Below are positions 27,427 through 35,751 of a stretch of 64,000 nucleotides of DNA, in pieces (within the stretch, counting starts at the first letter, position 1; every line of letters begins with the position of its first letter). The notes under the pieces were generated by a model. That model did no database searches. It was not told the DNA's origin and saw only the letters and a program-made list of their open reading frames with translations. The stretch lies in IMG/VR virus record IMGVR_UViG_3300017720_000003, positions 1-64,000 of that record. The stretch is one strand, 5' to 3'. Both the position numbers and the translations under genes were made by a program. The stretch is from a virus.

Positions 27427-30315
27427 TTATACCCCCATCTTTCCACCATAAAATGGAAATGATTTTGGTAGTTTTTTTATTTCTTTACCTTTTTTTGATT
27501 GCACATTTGAACCAGGGTATCCAGGTATTCCACGTTGTTGCATATCAGCTACACCCTTTGTTGTACCAATAGCAGGTATACTACTATTACCTAAAGATAA
27601 ATATCTATCTAAAAAAGCAGCATCTATCTTTTGATCTGCTGGTAAGTTTTTCCTAAGTTTGGTATATGCATCTAAAAAGGCTTCTTGTTGATCTACTTGA
27701 TTTGCTTTATATAGCTGTTGACCATTTTCAGTAAACTCAACATCTCCATATCCTTGTGGATTAACATTATAATAAGGATATAAAGTATTTAAGTTATATG
27801 TGTTAGATGCATTTGTCATCATTGCATTAAAGAGTTCATTGTTTTTAGCAATCTTTTCATTATCAAAATTTTGCTTTTCTTGTAATGCAAACACTGTATC
27901 ATCATATAAACCTTTATCAATAGCTTTATTTCTCATATCAATCTGTGCATCCATTTGTGCTTGTTGTGATGCAGCACGGTTCATAATATTTAAATTAGTT
28001 CTATTAGTTCTGTCTATGGCTTGTGCAATTGCATTAAGACTTTTACCTTGAATATTACTTCTTGCTATTGCTTGAGGACCACCAGCAGCACCTAATGCAC
28101 TAGCCATAGTGTTTTGAGCACCCATAATTGCATTTACTTTACCAGTATAGTCATCTAATACATAGTCAATTTTTTGTTCTTCTAACTTAGGTGACCAAGG
28201 TAAATATAAATCATCTTGTATAGCTGCTAAAGCCATTAAGTTATTTTGGTCTTGTCTCCACACTTCTTTTATGGGACCGGGTGTAGTTTCTAATTCAGGA
28301 ATTACAATTTCTTCTTTTTCTTCTGCTTCTGGTATATCAATAAATCCTTCTTCTGCAGCTGTAAAGTCTATATCAAATCCAGGAGCATTAAATACTTTAG
28401 CACCTGCTTTACCATCTAAATCTGATCCAGTTTCACCAGAACCAAAGTAAGGTCTATATGGTGCACCTACTTTATCATAGAATTTCTTTCTTTCTTCTTC
28501 ATATAACTTTTGAAACTCTAACCATTGTGGATCATTTTTTCCTTTATTATAATCAAACCCTTCTATTTTCTTAGCTATCTTACCAACTCTCCTCATCCAA
28601 TCATCTTTAGCTTCATCTGATGCATATTGATCTGAACCATACCAACTATCTTGATTACCTGTAGAATATTGTGTTCCTGGTATATTACCATCTGAATACA
28701 TACCATAGTCAAAATAACCTATGTCTGATTGATTAATAACCTCTCCGGTTCCTCTTTCATCTTCACTATATATTGGATCTCCTTCAACATCTGATCCTAC
28801 AATATCTATTGCACTAGTTTGACTTCTACCCTCTCTACCTTCAAAATTAGATGATGCGGGTTTATAATATCTAAGCTTACCTTCATCAGTAAGAGAAAAT
28901 TCAAAACCTTTAGATTGTTTCTCTTGAATAAGCTTATATGTATCACTACCCTCTGGAAAATACTTTAACGGATCAAATGATTCTGAACTTGTTGTTGCTT
29001 CACCAGTCGTTGTTGCTTCATTATCTTCTGTTTGTGCATTAGATCTTACATTTTCAACATTATCCTGAACAATAGTTGTTATTTGATCAGATTGATTATT
29101 ATTAACATTACCGTAAGTTTCATTAAATTGCTCTTCTGTAATACTTAAATCTCCACTAGTATCATTTTGATTGAAAACATCAAAATCTTCTATGTTCATT
29201 AAATTCTTTCCATACATTTTGATTTCTGCATCAGACAAGTCTTTGATAAAATCTGGTTTTATATTACCATCAAAATCTCTATGTTGATTATTTCTAATTA
29301 CACTATCAATATATGTAGCTCTATCCACAGGTTGTCCATTAACTGCATACATTGTAGTAGAACTATCTGTATCAGTTTCTGTACCTGCTTGTGCCTTATT
29401 CAAAAAGTCTGACATTTCATTACCAAACCTAGCCATAGGCATTATATCATTATTTGCTTGAGCAAGTTGCATTTGATTAGCAGAGTCAATTGGTGGCGCT
29501 TGCATATTTTGTGCAGACATGCCCTGTTGTTGTTCTGCCTGAGCAAGCATTTGTTGCAACATTCTTAATTGATTTTGCTGATCCACAGGTAATTGTTCTA
29601 TTGCATTATTTTGTGCTTGTTGCATAGATATCTGTTCTACATTAGCTGTAAACTCTAATGGATCTAATCCTTGTGACATTAAAAAAGGATGTGATGCTAA
29701 AGGTACACCATCTTCAAAATTCTTTTTTGCTTCTTGCATAAAAGCTAATTTAGATAAGTCTTCCATATTTTTCTTTAACATTAACTCTGCACTTCTAGAA
29801 GAAATATTATCTGAAAATTGAGAATCTAATTCTGCATAATAGTTATTTAATCCAAACCTTTTAGAAATTTGTGCTGGGGTTCTTCTTGATCCGCCCATAT
29901 CAAATTCAGTCATTTCATCTTTACTAAACCTTAATTTAGGTGTATCAGAATAAATAAAAGATTGTTCAGGTAAAAACATAGGTACACCACCTCGTGAATG
30001 TCTAGGTCCTGTTATATTGTAAAGACCAAAATCACCATTGTCATTTAAATCAGTTAAAACTGTTTCTCCACCTTCTGCTTCTATATTAGCATCTTCTCTA
30101 GGTACACTAGATAAACTATATCTTACTGATTGATCATCAGTGTTATTAAACATAGTTTGTCCGTAATATTCTTGTGGAGTTGTAACTAAACCATAATCTG
30201 CTTGGTCACCTGTCAAATACATATCACCACCGTATTGCATAACTTTATCTTCAACAACTTTGCCGTCAACTAGTTTAAAACCTTTAGGTAATTTATTTAT
30301 TTTAATCTTTGCCAT
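27427..30315 (-). CDS. Large internal virion (cargo) protein with Gln-rich middle, function unknown
   Basis: A 962-residue protein starting MAKIKINKLPKGFKLVDGKVV. Residues about 70-160 contain EAEGGETVLTDLNDNGDFGLYNI then GPRHSRGGVPMFLPEQSFIYSD and a TPAQISKRFGLNNY segment, a conserved block I know from crAss-like and other Bacteroidota phage internal proteins. Residues about 220-290 are strongly Gln-rich (QQNQLRMLQQMLAQAEQQQG). The C-terminal region has a long helical stretch (IARSNIQGKSLNAIAQAIDR...). Short KAQ-G/LPK-type motifs occur near residue 306 (NKAQAGTE) and at both ends (KLPKGF near the start; KKLPKSFPFYGG at the end), shared with the two neighbouring cargo proteins. No enzyme motif was found. 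It starts 2 bases after the peptidase-bearing 1009-aa gene. Confidence 0.65.
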   Translation of the reverse strand: MAKIKINKLPKGFKLVDGKVVEDKVMQYGGDMYLTGDQADYGLVTTPQEYYGQTMFNNTDDQSVRYSLSSVPREDANIEAEGGETVLTDLNDNGDFGLYNITGPRHSRGGVPMFLPEQSFIYSDTPKLRFSKDEMTEFDMGGSRRTPAQISKRFGLNNYYAELDSQFSDNISSRSAELMLKKNMEDLSKLAFMQEAKKNFEDGVPLASHPFLMSQGLDPLEFTANVEQISMQQAQNNAIEQLPVDQQNQLRMLQQMLAQAEQQQGMSAQNMQAPPIDSANQMQLAQANNDIMPMARFGNEMSDFLNKAQAGTETDTDSSTTMYAVNGQPVDRATYIDSVIRNNQHRDFDGNIKPDFIKDLSDAEIKMYGKNLMNIEDFDVFNQNDTSGDLSITEEQFNETYGNVNNNQSDQITTIVQDNVENVRSNAQTEDNEATTTGEATTSSESFDPLKYFPEGSDTYKLIQEKQSKGFEFSLTDEGKLRYYKPASSNFEGREGRSQTSAIDIVGSDVEGDPIYSEDERGTGEVINQSDIGYFDYGMYSDGNIPGTQYSTGNQDSWYGSDQYASDEAKDDWMRRVGKIAKKIEGFDYNKGKNDPQWLEFQKLYEEERKKFYDKVGAPYRPYFGSGETGSDLDGKAGAKVFNAPGFDIDFTAAEEGFIDIPEAEEKEEIVIPELETTPGPIKEVWRQDQNNLMALAAIQDDLYLPWSPKLEEQKIDYVLDDYTGKVNAIMGAQNTMASALGAAGGPQAIARSNIQGKSLNAIAQAIDRTNRTNLNIMNRAASQQAQMDAQIDMRNKAIDKGLYDDTVFALQEKQNFDNEKIAKNNELFNAMMTNASNTYNLNTLYPYYNVNPQGYGDVEFTENGQQLYKANQVDQQEAFLDAYTKLRKNLPADQKIDAAFLDRYLSLGNSSIPAIGTTKGVADMQQRGIPGYPGSNVQSKKGKEIKKLPKSFPFYGGKMGV

Positions 30316-30317
30316 AA

Positions 30318-33300
30318 TTATAACATTTCTATGTCAGCTCCCGCTGCAATTAATTTAGCTAACATTTTAGAATCTACATTTATTGTCTCTCCTCCTTGTT
30401 GTGCCTTAGCCATTTCTCTTTTAATAACTTTATCTCTATTTGCTAAATAAGCTGCTTCACCTTTTTCACCACCATAATCATTCCTAAGCAACAACTCTCC
30501 TCTTGGTACTTGAATTTCAGGCAAAGCTATAGGGCTTGGTTCAATCTTAGATACTTTTATTGGTTCAACAAAATAATCTTTATTATCTAACTGAGATTGT
30601 AAAGCACTCAATTGATTATTTAAATCATTTGATGACCCAACATATCTGGTTACTCTTAATCCTGAGTCAGGATCACTAGTATCATTATAACCTTTAATAC
30701 TAGATAGAGGTCTATAATTTACTCCACTACCCACTCTTCCACCTGTATTTTCCATCATTATAGGAGAACCATTTTTATCATAATCTCCAGTAAATATCAT
30801 TGTATGTGCAGCACCAGATCCACCAGTAGTACTATAATTAGATACAACTCTATCACCTGGTTTTAAATCACTAAAGCCAGGTTCCATTAATTGCATTCCT
30901 AAGCCTCCTTCATTGCGTTCAATCATACTATTAAGTTGACTATTACCTGATATAATAGGAAAGGGTTTGCCCTCTTCTGTTGTTGCACCAGCTTGTCTTA
31001 ATATACCACAACCATAACTTGTACAGCCATATCCAGCTTGACCACTATCCGTTCTACTTTGTAACCAGTTTCTAGTTGCACTAGGAATACTATCTAAACC
31101 TACAACTGCATCTCCATATGCATCAGTTGTAACATTAAATAGATTTGGATTAATAGATGAATTTTCTAATATTTTATTCAGCTGACTTTGTCTTAATTCA
31201 TCACTATCCGCTTCTTTAGATGTTAAAAAACCACGGTATATTTTATCTATATTTGATTGAAAATCTTCAATCCTTGAGTTTTCAGTTTCTATTTGGTTTT
31301 GTAATTCTAATATTTCTGATTCAATCTCAGATCTACTTTTACGTGATCTTGTAGGTGTTTCACCTTTTTGTTGATATTCTTCTAAGTTACCTGTAAATAA
31401 TTTTAATGGATTAAATGGATCACCTCCATCTTGCATGTTTTGTAATATATTAGCTTGCACACTTTTTGGTAATGCTTTAAAGCCTGGATTATTAGTACCA
31501 CCATTTTTCATATAGTAACCAGTCACCCTATCGGCATCACTGCCAAACAAACCAGTATTAATATCAGGACCTTTACCTTTTTTAAATTGTGGATCTGTTT
31601 TAGTAGCATATGCATTATCAGCAATTATATTTTCACGTGCATCTACATAACCGCTATCATCAGCATCTTCCTTAAAATCATTTATGTTAGAAATAATACC
31701 AATACCTTTTCCAGCTATATCTTCAAAAGCTCTCATTGCATTACTATTATACCCTCTCTTTAAAGCTCCAAATACACCACCAGTATCAACATCTACAGAA
31801 CCAAAATCCACTTTATCAAATAATGAATCAGCATCTAATTCTGCATCTGCAAGTAATTGCTGGCTATTAACCTGTGTTTCTGACTCTAAAGGTGTATCAC
31901 CTAATCCAGGAAACCTTTGTTGTAATTGTGCATCTGCTACAGCTTGTGTGTCTGCTATGTAATCCGTTTGTAGTTGACCTTCTATATCAAACATATTTAG
32001 ACCAGAATTATTTGAAGAACCTGCAAATTGCATCTTTTTAAGATTAGGCTGCCCTCCTTTATCAAAACCAATTTTGTTTTTAAGTGCATCGTATAACCCT
32101 TGAGCTGAATCACTTAAACCAGTAATATTTTCATTAAGCCAGTTTTTTCCTTGTTCAACTACATTATTTATTTCTGATTGATTAGTTTCTATGTTTGGTG
32201 TAGGTAAATTAGATACAGCACTATCTACAGTAGGATTTTCTTTTTGATATTGAGTTAACCAATTTTTAAAATTATTTATATTTTCCTCACCTAAATCTAA
32301 GTTTAATGTATAGTCAGCATCAGCATATTTTTGTGCTTTGTTAGCAATTGTTTTATTTTTAATATCTCTTAATGATCCATCTTTAAGTCCATCGTTATCT
32401 TTATCTTGTCCACTAAATAAAGTTGTACCAAAATCCATTACTGAATTTACTAAAGAAGCTGGACTAAATCTTTTACCACTATGAAATGCTGAAGGATTAA
32501 TATAAAAAGGATTTTGAACTAAACCATCATCTTTATCATTTACTACATCTTGACCACCATATAAAATATTACCTTCTAAATCTTTTACGGTAGTATTGTT
32601 TTTATTAGCAAATTCATATGCTGAATCAATCATTTCATTTCCTGTCTGTGCTTTAGGTGCATCATGAGTATAACCAGCTTCTTTAAGTCTAAGATGTGTT
32701 TCCATATCTTTAGCTCTAATCTTCCTATCACCTTTATACATAAAGTGTGGCTCAAACTTTTTCTGTTCTCCCCCTTCTTCTTTTTTCCACCCAGCAGCAT
32801 TTTTTGCAAAATTAGCCATCTTTACTATTCTAGTAGGATATCTATCTTTATTAGCCATAACCTTCCTAGCCGCTTCCTGAACACTCATACCACGTGCCTT
32901 AGCCCATGCTGTAAACTTACCTTCATTTTCAGGTTTAATCTCTATGCCTGACTTAGCCATTTCAATAGGATCTATATTTACATTTAATCCTTGTTGATCT
33001 TCTTGTATTTCTTGTTGTCTTGCTAACTGCTGAGGGTCTTGATTTATTTGTTGTGCAGTAGGATCTGCTGGTTGCTGTTGTTCTTGAATGTTTTGAAACA
33101 AAACTTGTAAGTCATTTTCTTGATAACCCAAAGACATAAGTGCTTGTACAATAGTGTTTTGATCTACTTCTTGTTGCATTAAACCCATTACAACTTCTTC
33201 TGGTTTACCACCTTTATCAATAGACTCTTTAAAAAACACACTAACTTGTTGAATAGCTGGATCAACCTGTGGTTGCTGTTGCATACCGGGTTGATTAGGA

Positions 33301-33347
33301 ATCATCTGTCCACCTTGCTGTTTTACACTTATTTTGTTTAAGTTCAT
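30318..33347 (-). CDS. Cargo protein with CHAP/NlpC-like cysteine peptidase domain
   Basis: A 1009-residue protein. The Gln-rich N-terminus is followed at about residues 130-185 by GKFTAWAKARGMSVQEAA...RIVKMANFAKNAAGW, a short conserved block found in many phage virion proteins. Residues about 740-920 form a papain-like hydrolase: C775 or C780 (GYGCTSYGCGIL), the typical LKPGDRVV strand, H848 (GAAHTMIFTG) and a polar third residue in MMENTGG. This order (Cys, then PGD, then His, then Glu/Asn) fits CHAP or NlpC/P60 amidases that cut peptidoglycan peptides, so the domain could open the wall during injection. A coiled-coil (about residues 690-720) precedes it. PKAQ-G-like motifs occur near residues 234 and 985. 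It has its own promoter-like element 19 bases upstream of the start. Confidence 0.75.
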   Translation of the reverse strand: MNLNKISVKQQGGQMIPNQPGMQQQPQVDPAIQQVSVFFKESIDKGGKPEEVVMGLMQQEVDQNTIVQALMSLGYQENDLQVLFQNIQEQQQPADPTAQQINQDPQQLARQQEIQEDQQGLNVNIDPIEMAKSGIEIKPENEGKFTAWAKARGMSVQEAARKVMANKDRYPTRIVKMANFAKNAAGWKKEEGGEQKKFEPHFMYKGDRKIRAKDMETHLRLKEAGYTHDAPKAQTGNEMIDSAYEFANKNNTTVKDLEGNILYGGQDVVNDKDDGLVQNPFYINPSAFHSGKRFSPASLVNSVMDFGTTLFSGQDKDNDGLKDGSLRDIKNKTIANKAQKYADADYTLNLDLGEENINNFKNWLTQYQKENPTVDSAVSNLPTPNIETNQSEINNVVEQGKNWLNENITGLSDSAQGLYDALKNKIGFDKGGQPNLKKMQFAGSSNNSGLNMFDIEGQLQTDYIADTQAVADAQLQQRFPGLGDTPLESETQVNSQQLLADAELDADSLFDKVDFGSVDVDTGGVFGALKRGYNSNAMRAFEDIAGKGIGIISNINDFKEDADDSGYVDARENIIADNAYATKTDPQFKKGKGPDINTGLFGSDADRVTGYYMKNGGTNNPGFKALPKSVQANILQNMQDGGDPFNPLKLFTGNLEEYQQKGETPTRSRKSRSEIESEILELQNQIETENSRIEDFQSNIDKIYRGFLTSKEADSDELRQSQLNKILENSSINPNLFNVTTDAYGDAVVGLDSIPSATRNWLQSRTDSGQAGYGCTSYGCGILRQAGATTEEGKPFPIISGNSQLNSMIERNEGGLGMQLMEPGFSDLKPGDRVVSNYSTTGGSGAAHTMIFTGDYDKNGSPIMMENTGGRVGSGVNYRPLSSIKGYNDTSDPDSGLRVTRYVGSSNDLNNQLSALQSQLDNKDYFVEPIKVSKIEPSPIALPEIQVPRGELLLRNDYGGEKGEAAYLANRDKVIKREMAKAQQGGETINVDSKMLAKLIAAGADIEML

Positions 33348-33365
33348 TTCACCTATATTATATTA

Positions 33366-33374
33366 TTAATATAC
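33366..33374 (-). promoter_or_regulatory. Promoter-like element before the 1009-aa cargo gene
   Basis: The - strand reads TTTGTATATTAATAATATAG, with GTATATTAA about 19-27 bases before the ATG at 33347. It matches the GTATATTAT element at other cistron starts except for the last base. It follows directly after the hairpin at 33393-33420, the usual terminator-then-promoter order here. Confidence 0.4.
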
Positions 33375-33392
33375 AAATTATCTAAGAGATTT

Positions 33393-33420
33393 GCTAATCT
33401 TTAAAGGTTTAAGAATTAGC
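33393..33420 (-). terminator. Hairpin spanning the stop of the 780-aa gene
   Basis: A long inverted repeat, GCTAATTCTT on one arm and the matching AAGATTAGC arm, with one mismatch and a short loop, overlapping the stop codon of the 780-aa gene. The sequence after it on the - strand is AT-rich but lacks a clean T-run, so termination may be partial. Confidence 0.45.
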
Positions 33421-35751
33421 AATAACATTAGTAGCAATATAATTAGCTACACCCATTCCACGCTCTTTTGCATCTTTATAATGCATTCTGTTTAGTTTAT
33501 CAAATATATTTTTTGCAGTTTCACTATCATCAAGACCATTAATATAATTCATATAAATAGTATATGGGTTTGTAGTTGAACCACCTTCTTTAAAACCTAG
33601 TTTATTTTTCCACCAACCTGGTATATTTTTTACACCTTCAAGAGATACATCAAAGGGATTATTAGGTTTTATATATTGTTCATTTAATGCTTCTAGTGCA
33701 GCTGGTATTGTTCCTTCAGGAATACTTTCATACATATTAACAACATCTCTTTTAATCTTATCTATATTGTTTCTTGCCATTTGCTCTCTACCTTTACCAA
33801 CGTCAACAAATGGATTAAAATTAGCATTAAATAATGATGTTAAGTCTCTAAATGCCCTATCTCCAATCTTACTAAGATCTCCATCATCCTTAAGTATTTT
33901 TAATGCTGTAGGATTCTGAAGTATACTTTCTAATGTATTATTTATGTCATCTCTATTTAAACTATCTAAATAATTAGTAAGTACATCAATAGTTCCAGCA
34001 TTAACATTTTCTCCTAAATTATCTTTAACTAAATTTCTTAATCCTTCTTCTCTACTAGTTCTATATCCTGTACTGCTTCCCGGTACTATAAAATCATTAT
34101 ATTTTGATAAGATACCATCCATAACTAAATTTGGATCTGTTATACCCGCTTGAGTATTTTCTGGTGAATTAGGATCCATACCTAATCCCATACATACACC
34201 AGTAGCACAATTAGAATCTACAAAATCATAATCATAGATATTATTATCGTTTATTGATAAAGGTAACTTCCCTACACTTAATCCACTCTTAGTATGTTCT
34301 TTTCCTTTGTTTGTTCCTGTAAATAATTGGGCTTCAGTTATATAATTTTTAATTTCACTTTCTGATAAATTAAGATCTACTGTTCTTACATCTTCTTCTT
34401 GCTCATAATCTCTTTGTGTAACTCTTCTATTACCAGGACCCGCCCATCTATTTATATAACCTACAAGTTTAGTACCTGAAATTTTATTTACTTGTCTTCC
34501 TGTTTTTTTATCAACCAACACGGATTCAATATGACCTGGACTAAATTTTTTGCTACCATATGGATATTGTATAACTCTTACATTATATTTTGATAAATCT
34601 ACTCCATCAATTTCTTTCTCTAAATCAGAAGAAGTTTCATCACCATCTTGAGCTTTAGGTAATGAACCTCCGTATTCAGCATATCTAATATTATTTTCTT
34701 GAGATGCATCTATTGTTGCTACCTCATTCATTAATCTTAAAATTTCTTTATCTTCATATATATCATCTAAGTTAAATAGACCATAGTCACTTTCTTCTTT
34801 AAGTTTTTTTCTTAATTCAGGTAAATCATCTTTAGTATAAATCTTGTTGGGATCTATATTATTCTTTTTTCTGAATTTCATTAATTCAGCATAAATCTCT
34901 ACAGGAGGCAGATAATCTTCTGTTTCATATCCACCTTTTACAGGTATATTTTTTATAGCTTTATGTATGTTAGTTTCTGGAATTTCTTCTTTCATATCTT
35001 TTCCAGGTAAACCACTTGTTCCAATATCAAACACATGGCTTAGTTCATGAACATCGGTGTCTTCTTCTTTATTAGGTGAGAAGAATCTTGGATCAGAAAA
35101 ATAAATATTATCAGAAGGAACATACATTCCATTAGGAGCATTAAATTGCCAATTGCTAGCATCTTCATTGCCTGCCTTAACCATTTCTTCTCTAGAAACT
35201 TTCTTAACATCATCAAGGTTTTTAAAACCTTTTTCCATTTGTCCATTACCTAATTGATCTTCAAATTGACCAGTAGCATTACGTGTTTCTATCCAATTTT
35301 TAATCCATTCTTTATTTCCATATTGAGCTTTGGGTAATGTTTTAATTTTACCGTTCTTAGTTCTAGCATATCTATTCTTTTCATTTTCCATGCTAGGAAT
35401 AAGTGTACCTGAATATGATTTACCTTTCCAATTCCAACTTACTGAGCCACCGGATTTTGCTATAGGTATTTCAAGTACTTTATCTCCTGGAAAACTATAA
35501 TTTATACCAGGTGTCATTATTTCTTTATTACCTAAATTATCTATACCAAGTAAAGGTCCTTTTTTTAATGGGCTACCATCATTTTCAATCATACTAATAT
35601 TACCTGACTCAATAAGATTAACTGAATTGTTTTTATCAGGGCTATCATATCTATATCCCTCTACAGAAACAACCCCTGTAACATATGTTATTTCTTGATT
35701 GGGTCCTCCAGGTAATCCACGGCTTGTTATGTAATTAAAATCTTTAGTCAT
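33409..35751 (-). CDS. Cargo protein with zincin metallopeptidase and permuted papain-like domains
   Basis: A 780-residue protein. H235-E-L-S-H239-VFD is a textbook zincin motif, and a later Glu (E285 or E289 in PPVEIYAEL) can serve as third ligand, so residues about 190-300 look like an active metallopeptidase. A second region (about residues 385-570) has H407 in SPGHIESVLVD and C515 in DSNCATGVC, 108 residues apart. His-before-Cys with GH and NC contexts is the order of permuted NlpC/P60 or LRAT-type hydrolases, which act on peptidoglycan, lipids or peptide bonds. Two PKAQ-G motifs (near residues 142 and 363) flank the zincin and a Gly-Gly linker lies near residue 720. It starts within TAATG at the end of the muzzle gene, indicating coupled translation, and is probably packaged in the muzzle and ejected first. 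Confidence 0.7.
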   Translation of the reverse strand: MTKDFNYITSRGLPGGPNQEITYVTGVVSVEGYRYDSPDKNNSVNLIESGNISMIENDGSPLKKGPLLGIDNLGNKEIMTPGINYSFPGDKVLEIPIAKSGGSVSWNWKGKSYSGTLIPSMENEKNRYARTKNGKIKTLPKAQYGNKEWIKNWIETRNATGQFEDQLGNGQMEKGFKNLDDVKKVSREEMVKAGNEDASNWQFNAPNGMYVPSDNIYFSDPRFFSPNKEEDTDVHELSHVFDIGTSGLPGKDMKEEIPETNIHKAIKNIPVKGGYETEDYLPPVEIYAELMKFRKKNNIDPNKIYTKDDLPELRKKLKEESDYGLFNLDDIYEDKEILRLMNEVATIDASQENNIRYAEYGGSLPKAQDGDETSSDLEKEIDGVDLSKYNVRVIQYPYGSKKFSPGHIESVLVDKKTGRQVNKISGTKLVGYINRWAGPGNRRVTQRDYEQEEDVRTVDLNLSESEIKNYITEAQLFTGTNKGKEHTKSGLSVGKLPLSINDNNIYDYDFVDSNCATGVCMGLGMDPNSPENTQAGITDPNLVMDGILSKYNDFIVPGSSTGYRTSREEGLRNLVKDNLGENVNAGTIDVLTNYLDSLNRDDINNTLESILQNPTALKILKDDGDLSKIGDRAFRDLTSLFNANFNPFVDVGKGREQMARNNIDKIKRDVVNMYESIPEGTIPAALEALNEQYIKPNNPFDVSLEGVKNIPGWWKNKLGFKEGGSTTNPYTIYMNYINGLDDSETAKNIFDKLNRMHYKDAKERGMGVANYIATNVIANS

